64,000 nt of DNA from Schlesneria sp. DSM 10557 (GTDB lineage: Bacteria > Planctomycetota > Planctomycetia > Planctomycetales > Planctomycetaceae), in the NCBI RefSeq assembly GCF_041860085.1, contig NZ_CP124747.1, forward strand, positions 4,650,001-4,714,000, given 5' to 3'. Below are positions 18,191-26,968 of this stretch, one piece after another (position 1 is the first letter of the stretch; each line of letters starts with the position of its first letter). A program made the position numbers and the translations under genes. The notes under the pieces were generated by a model. It did not search any database. It saw only the letters and a list, made by a program, of their open reading frames with translations, and was not told where the DNA came from.

Positions 18191-20812
18191 TCAATCCTTC
18201 GCGGCTTGTTCTGTTGCTTTGACCCAAAGTTGAAGCGTCATTGATTCGATTCGCCAGTAATTGACTTTTGAGCTTGGGTCGAAGGCGTTATCTCCCAATG
18301 ATTTCTTCCCCCCTGCTGCATCCCCGACCGCTTCTTTACGGCGGGTGTCTCCTGCGATGAGGCCCAGAGTCAGTTCTCCGTCCTCAGCAATTTTCAGGAT
18401 GTCCGTGTCCGTTACATCAATCGCCAATTCCCCGACAGGGTCATTGACTGCCTGGACTGAGGTCACCTGGCCGTCCTTCAATCCCAGAATCTCAATACGC
18501 CCCACGGGACCTGAGACTCGGAAATCGATTCGAGCGCGACTGGCTTGAAGTGGCAGCAGTTCTTTCGGGACCTGAATTTTCAGCCAGCTCGTGCCCGGTT
18601 GGGCTCGGTCCTGCCACTCCTGCTGTGTGTAGCTCCACATCGTCGATGCGGGAGTTCCGTCCGGGTGGGTCCGGTTGTGCATCGAGAGGAACGGCGAAGG
18701 AATAAGGAACTCGGTCCCCTCTTCGGGGCGTTCCAGAATCAACGGGATTGCCACCAGAGTTGCACCACGGGAGTGGAGATTTTCGCCAAAGCGAATCGAG
18801 GGAGCCCATTCGTCAGACCAGAACATCAGTTGCGGGCGATTCGGGTAGTCTTTGCGTTTCGGGTTCGCGAGAAGTTTTTCGAACGTTCTGCGATGTCGAT
18901 CCTGTTCATCACTGATGAGGTCGGCGCTCAGGAACTGATTGCTTTTGAAGACGGCTTCCGCTGGTGCGGAAAAGGTTCCATTGGAATTCAGTGTCACACC
19001 GAGCCGGCCTTCATGAGTGGCGATCAGTGGGTCAGTACCGGGTTTCAAGATTCCCGTATATTTTCCTGTGACACCGCTGGCATCAAAGGTCGCACGGGCT
19101 TCCAGTCGCTGAGGCACCGTCTCTGACCGGAGGAATGGTGCCGTTCGAAGGCCGGCGGGTTGAGGCAGGTTTTCCCAATGCCACGTTCCGAGATCTGTTG
19201 AAACCATCCGGCGGGCGGACCCTTCCAGGCCAGCCATGTCGGGCATGAACTGCCCCCCCTTGTTCACCTCAATGCGCTCTGTGCTCCCCTCGGGATGGAA
19301 GGCTCCAATGATTCCTTCCAGTACGACTTCATCAGTTCCGGGAACGGCTCGGGCCAGTTGCAACGAGGAAACCGTGGGGGGAATCGCGTGTCGGTATGTG
19401 CGGCCAATCGAGATCAAGAGGATGCTGGCCAGGATGGCGAATAGCGACCCGATCCAGCCGAGGTGCTCGAGTTGACCTGTCTTGAGCAGCGCCAGGCTGC
19501 TTCCGACGAGCAGGACGGAAAATCCAAACAGAATTCCGACGACCAGATTCCAGGACGGAATGGTGTAACCAACGTATTCCCTCATCTGTGGCTCTACGTT
19601 GGCCGGGGGAAGCAGGTCCGCCTCACGCCGGCTGAAAAAGTCCGCCGCGATGTCGTACATCGGGGCCGTCGGGACAAATTCGGTCTGGTAGAGCGGGTCA
19701 GCGGACTGTTTCTCTGTCTCCGGTCGCGGGACGATCCAGCCCCGTGCTCCTAGTGTCGTGATAAACACGCGACCCTCACCGCACGGTCTCGACATCGCGG
19801 CAGGCCAGCCGTTGACTGCATGGGTGACATCGAGATTGGAAGCGTCCATCCGGACAAAATCGACCGGTTCTTCGAACTGACGTGTTTCCCCGACGACCCC
19901 CTGGAGATCTGCGAGCGTCGGAAGCTTATCGACGCGAACCGATGTCAGACCAACCCGGTCAATGACTGCCCCGGCGAAGTCGTCGCCGAGGATCCGCTCA
20001 AGAACAACGGGATCGACCTTATCGAGCATAACCCAGAGTCGACCGCCCGAGTTAACCCACGCCCGCAGTGCAGACAGTGCGGCAAAGTCATCGGTAATTC
20101 GATTGTCGACAATGACCATCTGATCGAAACCATCCAGCCCACCGATGTCACCCGGGAGAAAGGTGTCGAGCATCAGGACATAGCCATTGGGCAATTGTTG
20201 CGAGACGCGACTGGCCCGGATCAGATCGGAAATCGCCTTGGAGGGGATTTCTTCCCCACCGGTGCTTGTTCCGATGACTCCTGTGTTACGAGTGGCGTGC
20301 GTGACATTGAGGACGCCGTCGTGCAGATTCTGCCCAGACTGATTTTTGAGGAAGACCTCGTCCTTGGATGACGCATCCAGGACCAGTGTATGCAAGCTGA
20401 CTGCTCGCCCTTTGGCAGGATCCGTCTTGGGGATCACGACCGGATGAGAAATGCTGAGCGTCGACTTGGCGGGGACCCAGACCCGTCTGGAATACTGCAA
20501 TGTCGGCTGCTCATCGAAGTAGGTCGCACAGACCAGTTCTCGCGGTTCGTTGCGGGAGTTAACGAGGTTGATGTGCAGTTCGCTCCATTTCTCGGGAACG
20601 AAAATGTAACTGCCGCCGGTAGAAACCCAGGCGATCGAAAAGCGGAAATCGTTTCCTGATTCGTCTTCTGTTTGCTCCTGTCGCGCCGGAGTCGTCGTTT
20701 CGGCCTCTGTTTGCGCACGAACGAATCCGGGTGGAAAAAACGCAATCAGGACGAGCAGGTTCGCGAGTCTCAATCGAACGAAGGGTGACTTGTGCCACGA
20801 AAGATTCTGCAT
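18191..20812 (-). CDS. Large exported membrane protein of an ABC-transporter operon
   Basis: An 873-aa protein. It has an N-terminal signal or anchor (NLLVLIAFFPPGFVRAQ), a large extracytoplasmic region of about 380 residues, then two adjacent hydrophobic helices near residues 420-470, and a long soluble C-terminal region. Residues about 190-300 contain DQMVIVDNRITDDFAALSAL and RAWVNSGGRLWVML, a Rossmann-like/glutamine-amidotransferase-like segment reminiscent of the soluble part of GldG-type and DUF4350 proteins that accompany ABC-2 transporters. It is the first gene of the set and is followed immediately by the ATPase. The GldG resemblance is by pattern and context only. Confidence 0.7.
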   Translation of the reverse strand: MQNLSWHKSPFVRLRLANLLVLIAFFPPGFVRAQTEAETTTPARQEQTEDESGNDFRFSIAWVSTGGSYIFVPEKWSELHINLVNSRNEPRELVCATYFDEQPTLQYSRRVWVPAKSTLSISHPVVIPKTDPAKGRAVSLHTLVLDASSKDEVFLKNQSGQNLHDGVLNVTHATRNTGVIGTSTGGEEIPSKAISDLIRASRVSQQLPNGYVLMLDTFLPGDIGGLDGFDQMVIVDNRITDDFAALSALRAWVNSGGRLWVMLDKVDPVVLERILGDDFAGAVIDRVGLTSVRVDKLPTLADLQGVVGETRQFEEPVDFVRMDASNLDVTHAVNGWPAAMSRPCGEGRVFITTLGARGWIVPRPETEKQSADPLYQTEFVPTAPMYDIAADFFSRREADLLPPANVEPQMREYVGYTIPSWNLVVGILFGFSVLLVGSSLALLKTGQLEHLGWIGSLFAILASILLISIGRTYRHAIPPTVSSLQLARAVPGTDEVVLEGIIGAFHPEGSTERIEVNKGGQFMPDMAGLEGSARRMVSTDLGTWHWENLPQPAGLRTAPFLRSETVPQRLEARATFDASGVTGKYTGILKPGTDPLIATHEGRLGVTLNSNGTFSAPAEAVFKSNQFLSADLISDEQDRHRRTFEKLLANPKRKDYPNRPQLMFWSDEWAPSIRFGENLHSRGATLVAIPLILERPEEGTEFLIPSPFLSMHNRTHPDGTPASTMWSYTQQEWQDRAQPGTSWLKIQVPKELLPLQASRARIDFRVSGPVGRIEILGLKDGQVTSVQAVNDPVGELAIDVTDTDILKIAEDGELTLGLIAGDTRRKEAVGDAAGGKKSLGDNAFDPSSKVNYWRIESMTLQLWVKATEQAAKD

Positions 20813-21836
20813 GGGAAATTGACTTCAGGATGGGGCGACCAGGTTTGCCAGGGTCGGGGTCGAGGCGATTGTTCGGACGACCCTGTTTGAGCTGAGACGG
20901 TCACCGTCGGCAATGGGATTGGTAGCTCAAGCGGCTGATGGGACGTGCGTTGCAGTTCCGATCGGCGGACTCGAGGGACGCGGGTGCCCACTTGGTCACG
21001 GGGCCGGCAGGGAAGATCGCAGAGTGAATGTCGTCAGGGCGAACGTCGCGGCCGCAGCACTGCGTGAGACCCGGTTTCGAGCACTTACGTACATGGTCGT
21101 CTGGTCCCGTAGGAAAAGGGAACGAAGACTGCCACTCGCGCAGGGGCAAGGTGCAGTTCAATCGATTTGAAGTTCAACGGATTCGTGAATGTTGTTGTGA
21201 AGGCTGAAAGTGACCTGATGGAGGATACTGTTCTGCCCCAACTTCCGCCACGCAGGCGGTCTTTGAGGCCGTCAGGAGGTGTTGAGATTGGTAATTAAGG
21301 AAGAACCCGAATTCGCAGGACGAATCTCTGCATGTTACCTAAAGGTTCGTAGATATCCCATGTTACGCTCGATTGGAAAGATGTTCCGCATTTGTCGGCG
21401 GTAAAGTCGGGTACAGCTTAACTGACTGTTATATGCGCTATAACCCGAGCGCAAAATGACGCAACTCCCTTGTGAAATACAGGCTTGTGTTTCTCAAGAG
21501 CCGCCGCTCTTCCCGCCGATTCAACTGCCAGACCCGCTCAGAACGACAACCCTGCAAGCAGGATGAAACGATCGCAGCGAGGGCTGTGAAAGCTGCTCAG
21601 TCGGTTTTCGACTGAAGCGTCTGATGAATGAGAAGAGACCGTGATGGACCGTGATTGAGACGACTGAGTTCGGTTTTTTGAGAGCCGACAGAACTGCGAC
21701 GCGCGTCGCGGGCGGATTGCAGACTCCGGGGATAGCGGAGTGCCGCCTGGGGTTCCTAGGCTCGCCAACTCAGTCGGGGATGAGTCAATGAAGACTCATT
21801 CATTTTGGGATTCCCAAGGGAAGGAGACGTTGTTCT
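20813..21836. other. Divergent intergenic region, no gene seen
   Basis: About 1 kb between the divergently transcribed 873-aa gene and the Cys/Ala-rich gene. No open frame here has a credible start, composition or motif. An inverted repeat GTTATA-TGCGC-TATAAC lies at 21428-21444 and a short hairpin CAGTCG-GTTTT-CGACTG near 21598. Either could be regulatory. The length suggests a long leader or separate control of both transcripts. Confidence 0.4.
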
Positions 21837-23039
21837 ATGCGATGGATCAAGTTCTGTGGTGCTGTACTCGCCGCCATGAGTATTGCTAACCTGGCGAACG
21901 CCGGATTCTGTGGTACCGCTGGAAACTGCGGTGCATCTAAAGGGAGTGGCTGTGCAACAACCTCCGGCCCCGCTTGCTGTAAACCCGTGATCGTTCGCCC
22001 TTGTGGCCCAACGGTTCACACGTATCAACGACGATGCTCGGACATTAAGCCACCTTGCTGTGACTCATGTGCTCCTGGTGGGTGTTCAACGACGAATGGT
22101 GGATTGTTCGGTTCACATGGTGGCCACGGCCACCACGGTGCCCTGGGTTGTGCTGCTCCTGCTGCCAACTGTGTTGGTGGCGGTGCAGGAAACTACGGCC
22201 CCGCTTGTGCCGCTCCTGCCGCTAACTGTGGTCCTGCAGCTGCTCCCGCTTACGCTGGTCCAGCAACCAGCTGTGCTCCTGCCGCCGGTCCCGCTTGTGC
22301 TGCTCCTGCAGCGAACTGCGGTCCTGCTGCGGGTCCCGGCTGTGCAGCTCCTGCTGCAACTTGTGTTGCCGCTTCGAACTGCTCAGGAACGCCAGCTTGT
22401 GGCAGCCACTTCGGTGGTGGATTCCTGAAGGGATTGTTCGGCAAGCACCACGGTGCTTCCGGCTGTGCCGCAACCTGTGCCGCTCCTGGTGCGACCTCTT
22501 GCACCGCGGTTGACACTCGCTGCTGCAACGCAGATCCCTGCGAAATTGCTAAGCTGATCTATACGTCCCAGACCGCTTGCTACGCACGTCAACGGGCTGC
22601 AGCTCTTCGCAAGCTTGGCAATCGCTATGATTGCATCTGCAACCCCGAGATCATGAGTGCATTCGTCTACGGGCTGAATGATGCTGACGAACGAGTTCGT
22701 GCTACCGCTGCTAAGGAAATTGGCGATCAGACCCGCAAGAACTGCTGCTGCAGCCCAGAAGTTGTCGCAGCTCTGACCTGTGCTCTTGCTGACTGTGATC
22801 GTGGTGTCCGACGCAAAGCTGAACGTGCTCTTCGCTCTTGCGGATACGACATCGTCGACGGTAACTGCGACACCTGCGTCGCAACCGGTTGCAGCAACGG
22901 TGGCTGTGCACCAGTCGGTGGTTCGGTTCCTTCGCTGAGCCCTTCGTCAGAACCAGTTTCGCCAGCACCTGTTCCTCCGATCGAAAAGACGGGATCTCGC
23001 AAGGGCCACCTGTCCAACGTTCTGGGAATGCGGTTCTAA
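21837..23039 (+). CDS. Exported Cys/Ala/Pro-rich repeat protein with HEAT-like C-terminal domain
   Basis: A 400-aa protein. It has a signal peptide MRWIKFCGAVLAAMSIANLANA, then a low-complexity region (residues about 25-225) very rich in Cys, Ala, Gly and Pro with imperfect repeats of ACAAPAANCGPAAGP and two GLFG-x-HHGA-x-GC segments. Residues about 235-340 form two or three HEAT-like helical repeats (ALRKLGNRYDC, VYGLNDADERVRATAAKEIG, LTCALADCDRGVRRKAERALR), also dotted with Cys. The tail is Ser/Pro-rich. Such exported Cys-rich proteins are likely to be cross-linked outside the cytoplasm, and planctomycetes are known for proteinaceous Cys-rich walls, but a wall role is inference. A strong GGAAGGAG ribosome-binding site and a downstream terminator frame the gene as a single transcript. 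Confidence 0.8.
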   Translation: MRWIKFCGAVLAAMSIANLANAGFCGTAGNCGASKGSGCATTSGPACCKPVIVRPCGPTVHTYQRRCSDIKPPCCDSCAPGGCSTTNGGLFGSHGGHGHHGALGCAAPAANCVGGGAGNYGPACAAPAANCGPAAAPAYAGPATSCAPAAGPACAAPAANCGPAAGPGCAAPAATCVAASNCSGTPACGSHFGGGFLKGLFGKHHGASGCAATCAAPGATSCTAVDTRCCNADPCEIAKLIYTSQTACYARQRAAALRKLGNRYDCICNPEIMSAFVYGLNDADERVRATAAKEIGDQTRKNCCCSPEVVAALTCALADCDRGVRRKAERALRSCGYDIVDGNCDTCVATGCSNGGCAPVGGSVPSLSPSSEPVSPAPVPPIEKTGSRKGHLSNVLGMRF

Positions 23040-23103
23040 GCCGAACTGAAAGATAGAGAGTCGACTTCTCAGACATCCTGAGAAAACGTACTACAGTGAA
23101 CAG

Positions 23104-23140
23104 CGGCCCTCGGATTCGTCCGGGGGCCGTTTTCGTTGTT
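23104..23140 (+). terminator. Rho-independent terminator of the Cys/Ala-rich gene
   Basis: A ten-pair stem CGGCCCTCGG / CCGGGGGCCG (one G-U pair), loop ATTCGT, followed by TTTTCGTTGTT. It begins 65 nt after the stop codon at 23039. Confidence 0.85.
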
Positions 23141-23246
23141 AGATGGTTCAATTTCGTCGCCGAATCAGCGATTCAGGCGTCGGCCCCCGTCAATCCCGAT
23201 TTGCGGTCAGGGGGCACGTGACCTGCGCGAAACGGCCCGGCCTGTG

Positions 23247-23291
23247 CCCATCAATAAAGGCCCGTGTCAGTTTCGGGCCTTTATTGATGGG
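23247..23291. terminator. Perfect 18-bp inverted repeat, bidirectional terminator
   Basis: CCCATCAATAAAGGCCCG (23247-23264) is exactly complementary to 23274-23291, with a nine-base loop. A GC core next to A/T-rich arms gives GGCCTTTATT on both strands, so it can end transcripts from either side. It sits between the plus-strand Cys/Ala-rich gene and the minus-strand solute-binding lipoprotein, which converge here. Confidence 0.75.
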
Positions 23292-23427
23292 GAGAACTCT
23301 CTCCCTGATCGTTCCTCTTCATCCCCGCCCTGGTCACTCGACATGGCATCGCGTTTCACGCAGTCGGGCCGTAACTGCGAATGGTTCTTGCGGTTCATGC
23401 CCCCAAAACAAGTTTCAAGGACCACAG

Positions 23428-24894
23428 TCATTTCTTCATCAGGGGTGACATCCCCAGGCCTCGTCGATGGGAATCGCGAACCGCTTCGGAACCCAGTCTG
23501 TCCACAATGGCGGTGAAAGACTCTTGCAACCGATCTGCGGTTGCTGCTGCATCGAGCTGTCCTTCAAGGAATTGTCCCAGGATCTCGGACGTCACTGCGC
23601 GGAAGTCATTTGCTCCGATGACCGGAAGTTCATAAACAAGTTCTGAGTCACGCAGCGACTGAGCGACCGCGTCGACGTATTGACTCGCCTCTTCTGACTG
23701 AAGCGACGGGGTATACCAGTTGGGTGCCAGTTCCAGTTGGGACTCACGACAGGGGCTTTTGGGCAAATTCGCAAACGCTTCCTCGAAGAGGGGCGACGAA
23801 TTTAAGCTTTCGATGAACTGGAGAGCCGCGGATTCCTGCGCTCGATCAGGGGGAAGAACTACTCCGGCGATGAGTCCCGAGAATCCGCACAGAGCCGGGG
23901 CGTGGACGGACCCTGTTGGAATCGCGTCCCACTTCTTCGAGTTGCGGTTGTAGACACGTCTCGATCCCGGCAGGCGACAGATTCCGATCTCAATTCCTTC
24001 AGCTCGAAGCACTGAGGTCTCTTCTGGGGAGGCTGCCTCCGCAGACGAATTCGACGGCTCAAATGTCAGTCCGATTGCGGCTTTTCCGGCCAGAATCTGA
24101 TTGCGGCAGTCGGCGGGGGAATAAGACACCGCTTCCCGGGGAAGTTTGTTCCAGACTCTGCCCGCGACTTCCAGTGCTTCGATGAAACCGGGGGAATTCA
24201 GGGTCGGTTTGGCGGTATCGATATCGAACCAGACCGAATAGTTTTCCGGGTGTTTGCAGTAGGCGAGAGCGCGTGCAAAGAATGTGGTGGCTCGAGAATC
24301 CACGCTGAGCGGCTCGACTGCCACCAACCCATTGGCCCACTGATCGAGCGTGTCGATCAATTGGGCGTACTGGTCCCACGTCTCCGGGGCCTTAAGTCCT
24401 GCCGTCCTCAAAAGATCGGCGCGGTAATAGACCACAAGCAACGGGGCAGAGACTGGAATCGCAATGACCTCCCGTTCTCGAGACAGGGTACGCTCCCTTA
24501 ACCCTTTAAAAATATCCCGGGTATCGATTGTAGTCAGTCGCGAAAGGTGGCGATCGGCCAGATTGAACTGGCGAAAGGGGACCAGAACCAGGCGACCGCC
24601 CGATTCTGGAGAAAGGTCGGACAGATTGGGGAACCCCTCGGCTTCGTCGTATTCAGAAATGCGAGTCGTTGCTCCGGTTTGGGACGACCATTCCTGAAGC
24701 ATCACCTCCCATCGGCCGGGGAGATTGAGGGACTGCGGGGTGACGATTTCCAGTTCCTGCCCGCGCAGTTGTTGTGAGACATTTGAGGTCGGCGGGGGAT
24801 CTGACGGGCAACCTGCCGTCATCGCGAGGAAAAATGGGGTCAAGATTCCCCGGAAAACACGTTTAACAGAATGCCGATCAAAGTTTGTCCTCAT
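23428..24894 (-). CDS. Extracellular solute-binding lipoprotein (sugar ABC-transporter type)
   Basis: A 488-aa lipoprotein from the ATG at 24892-24894. The frame continues upstream to 25119, but this Met starts a good lipoprotein signal ending in LAMTAGC (Cys29). The mature part resembles family 1 solute-binding proteins: a lobe starting LEIVTPQSLNLPGRWEVMLQEWSSQTG, the central GLKAPETWDQYAQLIDTL segment typical of the family, and AGKAAIGLTF, where the protein closes on ligand. No permease or ATPase of a sugar transporter lies nearby, so it is an orphan in this window. The ligand is unknown. It shares a bidirectional terminator with the convergent gene. Confidence 0.8.
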   Translation of the reverse strand: MRTNFDRHSVKRVFRGILTPFFLAMTAGCPSDPPPTSNVSQQLRGQELEIVTPQSLNLPGRWEVMLQEWSSQTGATTRISEYDEAEGFPNLSDLSPESGGRLVLVPFRQFNLADRHLSRLTTIDTRDIFKGLRERTLSREREVIAIPVSAPLLVVYYRADLLRTAGLKAPETWDQYAQLIDTLDQWANGLVAVEPLSVDSRATTFFARALAYCKHPENYSVWFDIDTAKPTLNSPGFIEALEVAGRVWNKLPREAVSYSPADCRNQILAGKAAIGLTFEPSNSSAEAASPEETSVLRAEGIEIGICRLPGSRRVYNRNSKKWDAIPTGSVHAPALCGFSGLIAGVVLPPDRAQESAALQFIESLNSSPLFEEAFANLPKSPCRESQLELAPNWYTPSLQSEEASQYVDAVAQSLRDSELVYELPVIGANDFRAVTSEILGQFLEGQLDAAATADRLQESFTAIVDRLGSEAVRDSHRRGLGMSPLMKK

Positions 24895-25280
24895 CAGTTC
24901 ACAAATCCCTGTTTTTCGTCCTGTGTCGGAATGGAGTGCGTCCCTTTGTCGGGGCGGTTCCGCCGCGAGAGTTCGATCAAGCGGCGATTCGTCTGTCCGA
25001 CGGTTGTCTACGTCTACGCCCGACCCTGCCTGTCTGTGTGATTTCTGTGATGAAATCGAAGGTAGAACCGGATTAATTGTTAGACTGGCGCAAAGAATCA
25101 TCCGTTGCCTGTATTGCAACCGTTTTTGCGAAACGACGCAATCCTCGGCTGCCGACAGTGAAGATTGAGACCGCGCAGGATCAAGATACGTTCATGCCAG
25201 TGCTGTATGTGCTGGTTATGTCAGGTTGCGCGATTTCGTCGGAGAGGAAATAGATCTGAGGGTAGGTGAACATAAACTTC

Positions 25281-25308
25281 TTGACTCGTGCCAGGCGCCC
25301 CTTAGACT
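25281..25308 (+). promoter_or_regulatory. Candidate sigma-70-type promoter
   Basis: TTGACT (25281-25286), a 16-nt spacer and TAGACT (25303-25308), upstream of the coiled-coil gene that starts at 25410. The -35 matches consensus at five of six positions, the -10 at four. Predicted leader of about 95 nt. Confidence 0.45.
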
Positions 25309-25409
25309 GAATAAAGTGTGCGCAAAGCGTAGTCACTTCGTTTCTCCGTCCGGCCATTGTCCATTCGTTGTCTGTTTCGCATTGCACGGTTCTCGCCAAA
25401 GGGAAGACC

Positions 25410-26945
25410 ATGGCCTCTGCTGCCAATAAACCAGGTCCCGTACACTACTTTCTGGTTGCGTTTGTCGTGTCCTCTGTCGTTCTGGGGATCACCACATACA
25501 TGTTCCACCGGGATGCATCTGACAAGTATGCAGAGGTGGCGAAGCTGAACGATGAAAATCAGAAGCTGAACCGGGCACAGAAGACGCGGGACGATGAGGT
25601 ACTGGCACTCAAGAACAAGATTGGGATCAAGCTCGATCAGGTCGAAGACCCAAATAATCCCGAGAACAAAGCGACCGTCATCAAGGGCCTGGATTCGGAA
25701 CTGCAGGTGAATGGGCTGGATGCTCAGGGACCCACTGTTGTTGAAACCTTGCGTAAGATGCGTGACGCATTGAATGCGACGACGGCTGATCGTGATTCGA
25801 AAGTCGCCAAGATCAACGCACTGGAAAAAGAAATCCTGGCACTCAAGGGTCAGTATCAAGGGCAGGTCGATAACTACGGGCAGCAAACCAAAGATGCCGA
25901 GCGAGACAAACTGGCTGTGATCAGCGACCGCGATGAGCGGGTGATCGCCAAGGATCGGGAAATCGCCGCCATCAAGGCAAACCTGAATGCGACCAGCGTC
26001 GAATTGACTCAGGAGAAAGAGTCGCGTGAGAAAGAACGCAAAGAGCTGAACGACTTGATTGCCAGTCTGGGTGCACGAATCGATTTCTTCAAGGAAAAGA
26101 TCGACGAACTTGAGAAGCTGAGTTTTGAAGATGTTGACGGAATGATCCGTCGGGTCGAGCACGATACGGGGACTGTCTGGATCAACGTCGGGGAAGCTGA
26201 CAACCTGAAACCCCGGATGACATTCAGTGTCTACTCAAAGGATAACCTGGGTGTCGGACGTGGCGCTGAAGATATCAAGGGCAAAATTGAAGTGACGCGA
26301 CTGCTTGGCCCCCACATGGCCGAGGCCAAGGTCATTGATGAGGATCTCTACCGACCGATGGTCGCTGGCGATCTGATCTACACCCCCATCTGGAGTCCCG
26401 GGCTTGTCGAAAAGATCTCTTTGATCGGTACGTTCGATCTGGACGGAGATGGCCGCAGCGACCGAGAAGAGCTTCATCGCATGATGGCTTCCGCAGGCTG
26501 CATTATTGATAACGAAATTGATGACGATGGGAACCGGATTCCAGAGGACGGCAAGATCACCGTTCATACCCGCTTCCTGGTCAAGGGGGACATCCTCGAA
26601 CTACCCAATGCTGTCGGTGCCGCAGAAGAAGCGAAAGCGACCAGACTGCAGAATCACTTGAAAGACATGGTTCAGGAAGCGCGTGCTAACGGTGTCCGCG
26701 TGATCAAGATGAATGACTTCCTGGCCTACATCGGGTACCACTCCAAGCGGCGAACGTTCCTTCCAGGTCAACCAGGCAACAAGTGGAACCTGAAGGCAGG
26801 GTCGGCCAGCGAATCGACCAAAGATGTCACCGGAGATCGCACTTCGAGCGGAAACGTCTCTGGTGCTTTCTCGAAAGTTCGCCAGGCTCCTCAGCAGCAG
26901 TCCGACGGAAATAACAGCAAGGTGTTTGGCGGATCAGGGCGATAG
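25410..26945 (+). CDS. Membrane-anchored coiled-coil protein with EF-hand-like motif
   Basis: A 511-aa protein. The frame opens at 25368, but the ATG at 25410 is preceded by AAGGGAAG and starts a normal anchor. One N-terminal transmembrane helix (HYFLVAFVVSSVVLGITTYMF) is followed by about 220 residues of highly charged coiled coil (Lys/Glu/Asp/Gln-rich heptads). From residue about 245 a compact beta-rich domain follows (GTVWINVGEADNLKPRMTFSVY), then DLDGDGRSDREEL, an EF-hand/dockerin-like acidic loop inside a possible BRCT-like fold (REELHRMMASAGCIIDNEI). The C-terminus is Ser/Gln-rich and disordered. Role unknown; the topology suggests an inner-membrane scaffold with the coiled coil outside the cytoplasm. 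Confidence 0.75.
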   Translation: MASAANKPGPVHYFLVAFVVSSVVLGITTYMFHRDASDKYAEVAKLNDENQKLNRAQKTRDDEVLALKNKIGIKLDQVEDPNNPENKATVIKGLDSELQVNGLDAQGPTVVETLRKMRDALNATTADRDSKVAKINALEKEILALKGQYQGQVDNYGQQTKDAERDKLAVISDRDERVIAKDREIAAIKANLNATSVELTQEKESREKERKELNDLIASLGARIDFFKEKIDELEKLSFEDVDGMIRRVEHDTGTVWINVGEADNLKPRMTFSVYSKDNLGVGRGAEDIKGKIEVTRLLGPHMAEAKVIDEDLYRPMVAGDLIYTPIWSPGLVEKISLIGTFDLDGDGRSDREELHRMMASAGCIIDNEIDDDGNRIPEDGKITVHTRFLVKGDILELPNAVGAAEEAKATRLQNHLKDMVQEARANGVRVIKMNDFLAYIGYHSKRRTFLPGQPGNKWNLKAGSASESTKDVTGDRTSSGNVSGAFSKVRQAPQQQSDGNNSKVFGGSGR

Positions 26946-26968
26946 AGCGTTCAGTTGATCATTCGCGT

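Noticed and set aside
22140-22400. Tandem-like repeats considered as a CRISPR array
   Set aside because: The repeats are imperfect, without uniform spacers, and in frame within a secreted protein gene.
25302-26162. 286-codon minus-strand frame
   Set aside because: Hydrophobic-looking, but it is the complement of the Lys/Glu-rich coiled coil at 25410-26945.
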